Assembly: GCA_025175895.1 (NCBI GenBank)
Contig: CM046006.1
Coordinates: 67,538,288 to 67,602,287 of the forward strand
Direction: 5' to 3'
Origin: Wurfbainia villosa
Lineage: Eukaryota > Streptophyta > Magnoliopsida > Zingiberales > Zingiberaceae
DNA: 64,000 nucleotides
Below are positions 43,630 to 55,768 of the stretch, piece after piece. The notes below the pieces were generated by a model. It saw only the letters and a program-made list of their open reading frames with translations, made no database searches and had not been told where the DNA came from. The translations under genes were made by a program, and so were the position numbers. Within the stretch, counting starts at the first letter, position 1. Each line of letters opens with the position of its first letter.

Positions 43630-44290
43630 CGCTTTACGGGGACAAAAATGATATATAACTGAGGAGACCTCAGTTCTTCCGTTCCGCCACCACACGGGGA
43701 TTTCTTCCGCTTAGCGGGGATTGAAATTAAGTATAACCGAGGAAATCTCAGTTCTTCCGTTCCACCACCACATGGGGATTTCTTCTGCTTCGCGGGGATA
43801 AAAATTAAGTATAACCAAGGAAATCTCGGTTCTTCCGTTCCACCACCACACAGGGATTTCTTTCGCTTCGCGGGGATAAAAATTAAGTATAACCGAGGAG
43901 ATCTCGGTTCTTCCGTTCCACCACCACACGGAGATTTCTTCCGCTTTGTGGGGATAAAAATTAAGTATAACCGAGGAAATCTCGGTTCTTCCGTTCCGCC
44001 ACCACACGGGGATTTCTTCCGCTTCGCGGGGATAAAAATTAAGTATAACCTACGAAATCTCGGTTCTTCCGTTCCGCCATCACACGGGGATTTCTTCCGC
44101 TTCGCGGGGATAAAAATTAAGTATAACCGAGGAAATCTCGGTTCTTTCGTTCCGCCACCACGCGGGGATTTCTTCCGCTTCGCGGGGATAAAAATTAAGT
44201 ATAACCGAGGAAATCTCGGTTCTTCCATTCCGCCACCACACGGGAATTTATTTTGCTTCACGGGGATAAAAATTATAATATATATTGCCT
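43630..44290. repeat. 78-bp tandem array in the Tat 3' region
   Basis: About eight and a half copies of a 78-bp unit with the core ggggataaaaattaagtata; successive starts such as 43951 and 44029 are exactly 78 bases apart. Each unit contains the hairpin ccgag-gaaat-ctcgg. Because 78 is a multiple of three and the unit has no stop in several frames, long open frames appear on both strands (for example minus 44261-43551), made of 26-residue repeats. Tandem subrepeats in the 3' untranslated region are a known habit of Tat-group elements and can seed satellites. Confidence 0.92.
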
Positions 44291-44659
44291 AAAGGCCTTC
44301 AACATAAAGAATGCGATGCCTTCATATCATCCTTCTTTCTGCTTTCCTCCCGAAGGGGAACACCTAAATCCGTTCCTTCCCATGAAAATGAGGGCTTTAG
44401 TACATACTGGGCCATTAGAAAAATAAACCCTTCTTTCCCTTCCACTTAGGGCCTCTTTCATTATAAACGAGGGGCCCAATAATCATTATGAGCCCATTCT
44501 TCTCCCTTTTTATAGGGGATTCTTCGTCTTCCCTCTTATTACCTTCATTCCTTACACCTCTTCATCTTCTTCGTCTTCGTCTGTTCATTTTTTCGCCGCC
44601 ATACTCCGTTGCCTCAATCCCCTACTTCATCCCTTTTTCCTTATTCTTAGACCAGCAAG
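44291..44659. other. Upstream region of alpha
   Basis: Contains the TATA-like strings ttataaacg (about 44463) and tttttatagg (about 44508) ahead of the alpha start codon. Otherwise no feature. Confidence 0.4.
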
Positions 44660-46472
44660 ATGCATTCCACCTTCTTTCAAGAAATAGCGAACCGTTACTC
44701 ACACCTCAAGTGAGGCGCCGGTCAGCCGTCAGCTTCGTCTTCCTCTTCACCTTCCCCGATCACCACCGCACCTGCTCCGTCTCGCCTTTCTTTCTCTCCT
44801 CCTCCTGGAACCCTTGTTACCTCCATCCCAGAGGAAACTGGGGTAGTCATCCCCTCCTCATTTCCTCCGTCATTTACAAACCCTAGCTCTCCCACTCTTT
44901 CTCCTTCCGCCATAAATGTTCGGAAGTCGCCTTCTCCTTCACCGCAATCTGAGGATAAACCTGGGGAGGATGTACTTCCGTGTCAGCCACCGAAAGAGGC
45001 TGGCTCACCTCTGCCTTCTTTTCCCCCTGAATACAATTCCACCTCTGAACCCATGGCGATTGATATCCCCTCACTGCCTACTTCCCCCTCCACTCATCGC
45101 CTGAAGAGCCCTTCTCCTCCTATGGGCACTAACCAGTGTCCTTCTACTTCTCTCCTTCCCATTGAAGGCTCCTCCAGCCCTGTGCTCATCATATCACCAT
45201 CTCCGGATTCCTCGCCCAACCAGCTTCCCTCCGTTCCTCCTGCCATGCTTACCTCACAGTCGGCTATGACACATGTTCTCCCTCCAGCTCCTGATATGCT
45301 ACCTCTGACTACCACCCCCATGAGCCTTCTCCCCATTATAAGTGGAATTCCTCCCTCAACATCATCTGTCTCATCTTCTTCCCTTTCCCCCAGGAGTCTT
45401 CGGATCCTGAATTCAGAGGAATTGGTTCCTCGCATGGAAGGCCTACGCCATGCCCTTGATCTGGTATGTTTTTTCAATCAGCTTCCCTAACTTTATCTTA
45501 CTAATCAATTTCTTTTCCACAACCGGCGTGCAAGCCTCGACCAACTACCAAGAGTTGGACCGCTCTTTTCACCAATACCGAGCTCAAGTTCTGGAATTAG
45601 AGCGGCAGCAACGGGAAGATTTAACGGCTGCCCAGAATCAAGAACAACTCCTGTTGCAACAACTGCACCTATGCCAGGAGCAATTGGCAGAAGCTCGCCA
45701 ACAAATTCAAAAAGATGCTGATACCATTGCAACATTACAAAAACAATAACGAGCGGGTGTGGAGCCGTCCTTCCTCCAGCGGGAAGTCCAATCGGCTCAT
45801 CTGGACGAGGAGTCTTCCTCTTCTCGAGAATTAATACGCCTTCAAGGGCAGGTAGCAGAGCTCCTCCAGGGGAGACAACAGGACTCCGACACCATCGCTC
45901 GTCTGCAGATTCAATACCGAAAGGCACAGGACAAAATAGGGGACCTCTGCACCCGCTTATGCAAGGAGGTACAAGAAAATTCATCCCTCATAAATTCCAG
46001 GGCGCATGCTCACGCCCGTCTACACAAGCAAGAAACGTCCCTTCAGAGACTGAGCACTGAACTCGTCCGAACCAGATCCTACTCTGAAGCAGTGGAGGGA
46101 ATTTCGGCTTCGATGCATCAAAATATAGTGGAGATGACGCACCTTATGCAACAAAACCAAACTTCCCGAGCCGACGATATTTCAGTCTTGGCGGACGCCA
46201 TTATGGAAGTATCTAGGCGTTACAGTGACATGCGTCGAGAACTTCGGGAGCATCAAGAGAAGTGTCACAGACTCCATCGAGACCGAAGTCCGGACCGCCC
46301 GAACCGACAGGAGCGACTCATCATCTTGCTGCGCGCCACTTATCAGGACAGATTTAATGAAGCGGTTCGGCAATATGCTGACCAAGGATTACCTCCTCCA
46401 ACTTATCCTTCGTTCTCTTTAAATTGGGAGGCTGACTTTCGACGCTACCCTCCCGACCGATTTAAGTTGTAA
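44660..46472 (+). pseudogene. Antisense accessory gene alpha: Ser/Pro-rich exon plus coiled-coil exon
   Basis: Exon 1 (44660-45463, 268 codons) starts MHSTFFQEIANRYSH. After an in-frame TGA at 44711-44713 it is a Ser/Pro-rich sequence to LRHALDL. A donor gtatg at 45464 follows. The acceptor is imperfect: the coiled-coil frame starts at GCC 45534, preceded by gtgcaa, where delta has a normal cag. A single G to A change would explain this. Exon 2 (45534-46472) is a long Gln/Glu/Arg-rich coiled coil with one in-frame TAA (45747-45749) and the C-terminal WEADFRRYPPDRFKL. Exon layout and the GCC-TC exon start match delta exons 2-3, so alpha and delta look paralogous. Alpha has no Transposase_28-like domain. 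It ends tail to tail with integrase, about 200 bp away. Confidence 0.65.
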
Positions 46473-46670
46473 TTCGGTGTATTGCTTCGAAATGGAAGCT
46501 TCCTTTCCATCTTCTTTTTCTTTTTCAAAGTTTATTAAAGGTACCGTACCACAATTGTAAATGGTTCATTAATAAAATTTGGGGTTACTTCACGTCTAAT
46601 TAATACAATCAAGTTAGGGAGTACATCCCCTCAGGAACCACACAACTCCTTTTCTTCTATCCCTCACTTC

Positions 46671-48973
46671 TCATATAGTGTGAAAGAGTTTCAAATGAAT
46701 GGCGTTCCAGGGTCGCGAAAATTCCTTGCCCTAGTCATCTTTCAGGTAATATGCTGACTCCACTACGCGACGTGTTACTTCATAAGGCCCTTCCCAGTTC
46801 GGAGCCAATTTTCCAGGGTCTCCAGCGGGATTAACTTTTCGCAACACCCAATCCCCCTCTTGAAATCTTCGAGGCCTCACCTTCTTATTAAAGGCGTGCT
46901 GCACTCTTTGCTTGTAAAATTCCGCTTGCCTCCGTGCCATCTCCCACTTTTCTTCCACCAAGTCCAACTCAGTGCTTCGGATAAGTTGGTTCTGATATGG
47001 TTCATACACCTCTAACCGAGCGCTACTTAAAAGAGCTTGCCGAATAATGACTTCCAGTCCGTATACTAAACTGAAGGGAGTTTCCCCTGTTGCAGTCTTT
47101 GGTGTAGTTCGGTAGGCCCACAGGACTCCTAGCAATTCTTCTACCCAGTTTCCCCTCTGAGCCCCCAATTTGGTCTTTAATCCTTGAATGAGAATTCTGT
47201 TAGTCACTTCCACTTGCCCGTTAGCTTGAGGATGAGCTACCGAAGTGAAAGCTTGCTGAATGTTGAGACTTTGGCACCATTCTTTGATCTTTTTGCCTTG
47301 GAACTGACGTCCATTATCACTAACTATCCTCCGAGGAATACCATATTGGAAGACAATATTCTTCCATAAGAATTTTATTATAGCATTTTTGGTAATTTTG
47401 GCCAGGGGCTCTGCTTCCACCCATTTGGAGAAGTAATCCACAGCCACCAATAAAAATTTCTTCTGCAAAGGTGCCACTGGCATCGGACCCACTATATCCA
47501 TTCCCCATTGATCAAAAGGACATGAAGCGACCACCGCTTTCATTAATTCAGCCGGTCGTTCGGATCGATTGCTATGCTTCTGACAAGATGGGCAAGCCTG
47601 CACTATACGAGCAGCATCCTGTTGGAGAGTAGGCCAAAAATATCCTGCTAACAGGGCCTTCCTTGCTAAAGCTCTCCCTCCTAGATGATTACTGCAACAA
47701 CCTTCATGAATCTCCCGGAGTACCCATTCCGTGTCCTCACTTTCCAAGCATTTCAATAAGGGTCGTCCGAAAGAGGTCTTGTATAAATCTCCATTTAAGA
47801 GGGTAAACCGTCTGGCTCGGCATATTAAAGCAGATGCCACTACTTTTTCTTCAGGGACCTTCCCGTGTCGTAAATAAGCTATGATGTCAGTCCTCCAATC
47901 AGGAATTAGGCTTGATTCGGGTGCATCTTCTTCCACGTTGCATATCGCTAAGGAAGTATGGATTTTCGCATGGACCATTTCCAATGACTTCACTCCTTCC
48001 ATAGCACTAGCCATCCGAGTCAATTCATCTGCCTTCCCGTTATTCTCCCATGGGATTTGCTTTAGGAGGACTTGCCGAAATTGAGCTTTTTCTTTTTCAA
48101 AAGCCTTCAAGTACTTATGCAGCCTTTCCTCCCGAACCGCGAAAGAACCTTGAAGTTGTGATATTACCAACTGGGAATCCGAATGGATTACAATTGAAGA
48201 GGCCCCCACCGCCTTAGCAGCCTGTAATCTCGCTAAAATGGCTTAATATTCCGCCTCATTATTGGATGCCCAATATCCCAGGCGTACGGTTATGCGGGTC
48301 TCCTCCTTATCAGGGGAAATTAACATAACACCGATGCCGCTGCCCGTAGATCCTGAAGAACCGTCTACGAATATGCTCCATGCATCGGCTCCTTCCTCTT
48401 TTGCCGACGAACCATCTCCCGGGCCGCAAGGTACCTCTGCTAGAAAATCAGCGAGCGCTTGGGCCTTGATAACCGTTCGGGGTTGGTAGTGAATATCGTA
48501 TTAGCTTAGTTCTACCACCCATTTGGCTAATCTTCCGTAGAAATTGGGCTTAGTGACGACCTTGCCCAATTCGCTGTGAGTTAGAACGATGATCGGATGA
48601 GCCAAAAAGTACGGCCTCAATTTGCGGGCAGTCAACACCAGAATATATGCCAGCTTCTCCAACTCTGTATAACAGAATTTAGCCCCCTTTAGGATATGGC
48701 TGGTATAATAAATAGGCTGCTGGTGAGAGCCTTCTTGCTTCAATAAAACCGAACTAATAGCTCCCTCTGAGACGGCCAAGTACATCCATAACGGTTCTCC
48801 GGCCACTGGCTTGGCTAGCAGTGGGAGTCCAGCCAAATATTTCTTCAACTCGTGGAAAGCCTGCTCGTATTGATCGTCCCACTGAAATTTAGTAGCCTTA
48901 CGCAGAATCTTGAAGAAAGGCAGCCCTTTGTCCGCCGATCTGGCTATGAATCGGGAAAAAGAAATAATCCTGC
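46671..48973 (-). pseudogene. Tat pol, second part: RNase H, archaeal-type RNase H and integrase
   Basis: A single minus-strand frame runs 48973-46671 with three stops: about 48501, 48243-48245 and 46731-46733. It opens with the end of RT (SRFIARSADKG), then the ordinary RNase H (FQWDDQYEQAFHELKK to AKWVVEL). A second RNase H follows, with FVDGSS, SNNEAEY, HSDSQLVISQ and KADEL carrying acidic catalytic residues. Integrase shows HLGGRALARKALLAGYFW and CPSCQK (zinc finger), then catalytic GMDIVGP, SDNGRQF and NGQVEVTN. The C-terminal part ends WNAIHLKLFHTI then TGA, after the TAG. Two RNase H domains are diagnostic of the Tat group. RT is separated by the Athila insertion. Confidence 0.9.
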
Positions 48974-50868
48974 TGATAGAACGGTTAATGAATTGTCGCA
49001 ATACCGTTCCCAAATTATTTACCGAACCCCCTAACTACACTAATGCAGTATAGGACTGACTCGGGTCATCTCCCAACGAACCTAATGGTTGAACGTTTGT
49101 TTTTAAACAGAAGTAAACACTGGGGGTTTTCACAATTTATCAAAACAATTAAAATGCAAAATCAAAAGCAACCATGAGAATTAAACATGCAAGAAGTAAA
49201 TCTAACTACCAAATAACTATTAACAAGCAACTATCCTAATGCGCAAAAGTAAGTAATCACGCACCGCACTGTCACTATACGGTACAATGATTACGAAACA
49301 AAAGTGAACAACTTAACCATGTACCGCACTGTCACTATACGACACAGTAGTCAAACAGTCACTAAAAATTGCAATAAACTAAATACAATAAACGAAAGCA
49401 ATTTGACCAGGCATCGCACTGTCACTATACGACAACTGGACGAATGTAAATGAAATCTAAGCTAATGATGAAAGCACTCCAACCAAACACCGCACTGTCA
49501 CTATACGATGCCTGGATTGGACAATTTTAATTGATGGGGTTAGTACATCAGCAACAAGAAATTAAACTAACCTACAAATGCACGACGAACGAAATTAAAC
49601 AACTAAGCAACAATCAAACCTATAAAAATAACATTGCCAGTAAACAAACAAACAAAGCAAAACAAACCTAAACAGCTACTACCAAATGCATAATCTAACA
49701 GGAATAATTAACAGAATGTAACTAACATAAAATCTCAACTAATTAGGTGTTCAACACACAAACAAACATGCATAGACACCCATATTAATCCAAATAAACA
49801 ACGACCGGTAACCACACGGCGGTCGCAACAAACCGAACAACCCTCTCCGGCGTGAATGCGAAGCTGCCCAACCAGTCGAGGAGGGAGACAGACGGAGAGC
49901 GCGATCACCGCTCGGCGGTGTGGAGTCACCGAGCGATGGTGGAACTTCACCGGTGGAGATGGCTGTCCTAAGCTGGCGCAGTGTGGGTGGCTCCGGCGAG
50001 AAGGGAAGGCTATCGGCCCTTGGGATGGAGGAGCCGGTGAAGGTTGTACTCACCGGAATCCGCGCTTGCCCTCTTAGAATCATTTGTCAAACCACGACAT
50101 CTAATCGTCCCGAGGCTCGCTCGGGATCATCGCCACGGAGGGAAGGGTCCGGAGTGAGTGCGAATTTATCGCCGCCGCGCGTGTAGTCGCCGGCGCCCGC
50201 GTGAGGAAGAAGACGGCTTCGCCAAAAAGGATTAGCGATCTGCTCTGCCGATTTGGGAAGGTAAGTTATTAACTGAAAAACACCAGCCGTCCGATCTGAG
50301 CTTCATCTAATCCCAGCCGTCCAAACAAGCTAGGGTTTAATGGATATATCAATTGCTTAATTAGGCTGCTCCATCCAACGGCTGAAATCAGTCTGATTTG
50401 AAATGGGCGGATCTGATCCGTCTGAAGGTATAATCACGATCCAACGGTCCAGATGAACGACCAAGACGTGTAGATCTTAATGTACGGCTCGGATCGCTCC
50501 AGATCCAGATGGATGGCTCAGAATCAATTACTTTCCTCGGACGGTCCATAATGCTCAGATCTGAACCCTTGATTTAATTTGCCTTCTGATCTGGATGAAG
50601 GGCTCAGATTAAATCCTTTTGAAATGTCCATTATGACCCCAGATGAAGCCATACTTGATCCACTTTGAGTCTAGTCCAGTGGCTCATCTCGATCTCCTAC
50701 AAACAAAGATAAAGTTTGCATATAAGTCCAAAAATTAGGAGAATTTACAATAAGGTCCAAAAATATATCCAACTCATAAAACATGTAAATAACCAATAAT
50801 AAATCACTCGAGAGGATAAAAACAGTGATGTTAAGGACCAAAATAATACAACAAAATGACAGTTATCA
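48974..50868 (-). repeat. 3' LTR of the Athila element
   Basis: 1895 bp, from TGATAGAACGG to AGTTATCA on the plus strand. It contains four copies of cgcactgtcactatacg between 49265 and 49509. It differs from the other LTR mainly in the CpG-rich interval 49856-50230. Confidence 0.92.
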
Positions 50869-50884
50869 CTTCCCCCACACTTAT
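50869..50884 (-). promoter_or_regulatory. Polypurine tract of the Athila element
   Basis: The plus-strand text cttcccccacacttat is the complement of a G-rich purine tract and abuts the 3' LTR. Confidence 0.8.
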
Positions 50885-52690
50885 TTTTTTGCGCGTCCCG
50901 AGCAATAATGAAAATAAAGAAACACTAACACCCTAACTCATTCCCCTAGCAATACCTAGATCAATAATTCAGAGACAGAAAAAATAAGTTACTTAGGATC
51001 ACCAAATTCATCAAGATCTAGGGTATTCAAAAGATCCGACTCCTACAACAATCAACATGTATGATGATTTACAGTCAAATTAAATAGACTAAGCCTGATA
51101 CAAAATCTCCCAAAATGGATATATGCACTGATGCTCACATAATAACGTAGGAGTGGGGCGCCCTCAAAACAACATGCAATTTTGTACTACCATATGCTTG
51201 CTTATCATCTACTTCTCTACTGCTATCAATACATTTCATACATGAATCAAAAGGATTTAACATGAATCAGAATAAGATCAAAAGTAGAGTGCATATAAAG
51301 TATGCAAAGAGAAGTACAAGACAAAGGTACAAATGAATAGGGAACAAGAGAAGAATTGGAGAAATAAACCTGATGAGTTGCTCTGTGAAATACTCAGTAA
51401 CCAGCAATATGGGAAGAGGCTAGGATAATTGGAAACTTTAGAATTAGATTCAGGATCAAATGACTCTATCCAACACATTACAATCTCATTTGCCTGCATT
51501 ACAATTTTTTTTTTTTATGCAGAAACTCAAGTACTAATCACAGACAAATATATCTCAGAACCAATGACCTCTGAAAAACTATATCTTCTATATCATATTT
51601 CCAACAAAAATAATATAACTCCTCCCCCACACTTAAAATTTTGTCCGTCTCGGACAATACAACCCATCAAACTATTCCTCCAACATGGAAAGCAATAGAT
51701 ATGAAAAAGATAATCCACAAAGATACAAAGACAATGAATAGAAAATGAAGAGATATGACAAGACATGGAATAAATAAGTATCACGTGGATTAGACAAGCA
51801 AACCAAGTCAGAAAAAGAGTCAAGAATGAAATCCTTCATTATATTCTTGCAAGTAAATGTTACTGCAGTTTTGAAAAGACTCAAAGCAAGTTCTAGAGTA
51901 ACAAGAATCACATGTGTTATCACACAAAAGTGGGTAGATGATAAAAATGGCTTGCAACCTCACTAGGTGAATAAACATCAAGCTTAGACTATCAATAAAA
52001 AGTTCACCATCATAACAAGTGACTGCATGCAAGTGAAGTCTCCTATCATATACAAAAATCCATAATTTGATGATCAAACTTAACTAATTTTTACCACCTC
52101 TTGAAATGATACTAAGGCATGCATAGAGAATATTATTTGACTCAACGAAAACAACTAAACAACTGAGGCAAATAGGCAGATAAACAAACAACTAACATAG
52201 ATTATTCCGAACATGAAAGGAAGGAAACAAACGCGATAAATAAAGAAGAACACTCCCTTTCATGCCGGAAGAAGCATCCTCAAGGTCCACTTCCTCTACT
52301 ATAGTTTCTCTCGCCTTCATGAAATATCTTGAGGACGTGTCCATTCACTCATAAATGTTCCTGAAGAAGGTTCCTGCACCTCTACCACACCATAAAACAC
52401 ATTAGTCACACAAAAGGACCGCCCCACGGATCTTAACTTACCTCCGATTAACTGAGAGGACAGATCAGTAATAAAACTTTTTCATGCATATGGAACTCCT
52501 TCCTCACAAGCCTCTTGTCATGAAAATTTTTGGTCTTCTCTTTGTAAATGCGGAGTTCTCATATGCTTCTAACCGTATCTCTTCAAGTTCACTGAAGTTG
52601 GAGTTTCTCTCTCTCCCAAACCTGTAAGCCTCCATGTTGCAAGCTTTCACCGCCTAATAAGCCTGTGCTCAATCTCCACTGCAAGTGACA
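50885..52690. other. Athila 3' region, non-coding
   Basis: AT-rich with only short frames. At 51620-51660 a second cctcccccacactt motif is followed by text like that after the true polypurine tract, suggesting an internal duplication or an extra purine tract. No envelope-like ORF is visible. Confidence 0.6.
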
Positions 52691-53656
52691 TGCTTTCATA
52701 AACAATCTGTAAGGGACATGCCTATGGGAGTCTTATAGCCTCTGTAGCCCACAAAGCCCTCCAACCTTTTGCTCCAATCTTTCTGCTGCCCCTCACACCT
52801 TCTCGATAGATTTGATCTCTCTGTTTGACACGGCCTGTCCTTCGTCGAGTGATAAGGAGTAGAAATCTTATGAAACACCCCATACCGCCAGATGGCTTTC
52901 ATGTGTCTCGTTGCAAAGTGAGACCTTGATCACATATACGCCTGGTACCCCAAATCATAAAATATGTGAGACTGACAAAATTCACAACAACTGAGAATCA
53001 TCGCCCGTGGGGATGGCCTCCACCCATTTGGAAACATAATCAACAGCCAAAAGAATATAAGAAAATCCAAAAGATACAGGAAAAGGACCCATAAAATCGA
53101 TACCCCAAACGTCAAAAATCTCACAGAATAACAAAGATTGTTGAGGCATTTCATTTCTATGTCCTATGTTCCCTGTTCGTTGACATCTCTCACAGGTTTT
53201 ATAGAATTCATAGGCATCATGAAATAAGGTGGGCCAATACAAACCAGACTCTAAAACTTTTCTAGCAGTCCTTTGGGGTCTAAAATGCCCCCCACAAGCC
53301 AGAGAATGACAAAAAGTAAGTACAGAATGAAACTCATAGTCAGGGACACATCTCCTAATAATCTGATCACTACAAAACTTCCAAAGGTAAGGATCATCCC
53401 ATACATAATACTTGGCATCACTTTTCAATTTCTGGACTTGTGCATGAGAAAAAATGAAGGTACACTGCAACTAAATAGTTAGCAATATCTGCATACCATG
53501 GTTACCCTGCAAGTGAAAAAGCTGCTCATCTGGGAAAGAATCTGCTATGGGGGTGGAATCTATCTCCGTCACTATCCTACTCAGATGGTCTGCTACCAAG
53601 TTCTCCCTCCCGCTCCTATCGTGTATCTCTACGTCGAATTCTTGAAGCAGAAGCAT
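52691..53656 (-). pseudogene. Athila RNase H end and integrase
   Basis: The RNase H tail IHDRSGRENLVADHLSRI opens the segment. After a stop in the same frame, the integrase zinc-finger part follows (LACGGHFRPQRTARKVLESG, then CERCQ), then the first catalytic Asp in WGIDFMGPFPV and DYVSKWVEAIP. Beyond 52982 the frame is lost; pieces such as YGVFHKISTPYH and YKTPIGMS appear in another frame, and the second Asp and Glu motifs are degraded. Not functional. Confidence 0.85.
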
Positions 53657-53901
53657 CCATCTAATCAGTCTCTTGCATCAGCTTCGAGGAATTTCAAAGC
53701 CTGCATGATCGTAAAAATAACCACATGAGAACATAGCAAATAAGATCTGAATTTATCCAAAGCAAAACAATAGCTAAAAGCTCTTTTCTCGTGGTGGTGT
53801 AGTTGGATTGTGATCCAATGTCCTCGAGGCGTAATGCATCATCACATGAGGACGCCTGTCTACTTCTGTGCTCTCCCCACCGTAGTTCGAGGCATCACAC
53901 A

Positions 53902-54738
53902 TCAACTCGAATCTAAGAGTCCAATCCGGTGGTCTAAGGATCGGCTGATGTCAAAGCTCGCCGAGCCGTCAAAAGAGTCCTTGCACCTCTGATCAAACTG
54001 AAATACCACCTCCTTCTGAAGCAAGTTGGTCAGGGGTAGGGAAATCTTGCTGAAATCTCTGATGAAACGTCTGTAGAAACCTACATGTCCAAGAAAAGCA
54101 CGAACTTCCCGCACAGAAGCGGGGTAAGATAGGGAAGAAATAACATGAATTTTAGCAGGATCTACTTTTATACCATGCACAGAGATAATATGACCTAGGA
54201 CTATCCCATGCCCTACCATGAAATGACATTTCTCGAAATTCAAAACCAAATCCGTATCAATGCATCTCTGTAAAACTCTCGACAAACTATCCAGAGAGGA
54301 ATCAAAAGAAGAACCATACACAGAAAAATCGTCCATAAAAACCTCCATGCAATGCTCTAATAAATCACCAAAAATACTAAACATACATCGCTGGAATGTC
54401 CCGGGAGCGTTGCAAAGTCCAAAAGGCATATGCCGATATGCATACGTCCCGAAAGGGCAAGTAAAAGTGGTCTTCTCCTGATCCTCTGGAGCAATACAGA
54501 TATGGAAATACCCAGTGTAACCATCTAGGAAGCAATAGCGTGACTTGCCTGCCAACCTCTCTAGCATCTGATCAATAAAAGGTAGGGGGTAGTGGTCTTT
54601 CCTACTGACCTGATTAAGCTTCCTGTAGTCTACACAAACTCTCCAAGAGTTCTGAACTCTGGTGGGAATCAACTCATTATCTGCATTGGCAACCATTGTA
54701 ATACTGCACTTCTTGGAACCACAACAGGACTTACCCAA
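53902..54738 (-). pseudogene. Athila reverse transcriptase
   Basis: A 278-codon open stretch contains VDYRKLNQVSRKDHYPLPF, the FLDGYTGYFHI region, PFGTYAYRHMPFGLCNAPGT and the catalytic FMDDFSVYG. The order and spacing fit the gypsy RT fingers, palm and thumb up to FLGHVGFYRRFIRDFSKI. The N-terminal part before 54738 and the join to RNase H (53902-53657) are frame-shifted. RT is the best kept piece of this copy. Confidence 0.9.
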
Positions 54739-55540
54739 TCTGCTATCCGAAATAGGATAGATAATGCCACTGTAGAAGCCTCACCTCTTTCTTTACTACC
54801 TCAAGAATCGCTGGGTTAAGCCGTCACGGTTGTCTAACTGGTTTTACATCCTCTTCCAAGTGAATCCCGCATACAGATCGAAGGACTAATACCCGGATAT
54901 CCACCCCACCCAATCGCTTCCTATGCCGCTCAAAGATCTACTCTACTAATCAGACTCGATCCGACTTAGATCTCGGCGATAATAACGGGTCGCCACGTCC
55001 TTATCCAAATACACATACTTCAAATGCTCGAAGAGGTTTCAAGCTTTTACCGTGGTTGCATATCGATGGAATTGATTCCTGGGCGTTACTCAAGGTCGCA
55101 AGTCCCTACACATTCCATGTCCTCGCTAAAATCAAAGGGCCCACAAATAGGTCCTAACAAAACATTATCTACAGAATCATCGATCATGAAATCACTACAA
55201 AGAATGTATGTATAGAGATATCCAACTGAAAAGCAGACTCGAAATGAAATCTATGCAATCCATTTCATCCTCTAAGTCCATGCAGAGTATAGAATGATCT
55301 TCCGTCGTGCTTCATCGCCTAAAATCCCAATCAACTACAGATCTCCTTACCTCCATGGAAAGTGTACCGCATGAACATCAATCTTGGTCTTGGCCTGCCT
55401 TGAGGAAAGGTCCGCTGAATAAGCGAGCTCACGCTCTGCGAATCACCCTCCATGTCAAGAATGTAGAAATCATGGGAAATATCGGCTCTTTCACCTTAAC
55501 CAACACATCCTCGATCACCCCACCGGGTGTGTCCGATCGC

Positions 55541-55768
55541 TTAATCAATCACTACACTGTTTACCGTAAGGGTCCAATACCTAATGAACGGAAAAGACCT
55601 TGGCATCACATTAATGGAAGCTCCTAGATCTAGCATAGCATCCTCGAACACATAGCTCCCAATCACGCAAGGTGCGGTGAAAACTCCCCGGATCCTCGCA
55701 CTTTTGGGCAAAGGCCGAATAAGTCTTTGAAACATTCTTTCCAACTCGATTAACTCATTTCCTTTCAC
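55541..55768 (-). pseudogene. Athila protease fragment
   Basis: The text GVFTAPCVIGSYVFEDAMLD is followed by LGASINVMP, the Athila aspartic protease site in which the usual DSG/DTG is replaced by DLG. The frame ends soon after, and the region 55540-54739 linking to RT has no long frame. Confidence 0.8.

Noticed and set aside
43551..44261. 236-residue minus-strand open frame of 26-residue repeats
   Set aside because: It is a by-product of the 78-bp tandem array, whose period is a multiple of three. Other frames on both strands are open as well, and there is no start or domain evidence.
49260..49510. CRISPR-like spaced repeats
   Set aside because: Four short motifs with uneven spacing, repeated in a second LTR of a plant retrotransposon, with no array structure or cas genes.
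49735..50186. Open frames in the Athila LTRs (also 58486-58981)
   Set aside because: They fall in the CpG-rich interval that differs between the two LTRs and are not conserved.
50885..52690. Envelope-like ORF expected in some Athila elements
   Set aside because: Only short frames, without a signal peptide or membrane segment in the right order.
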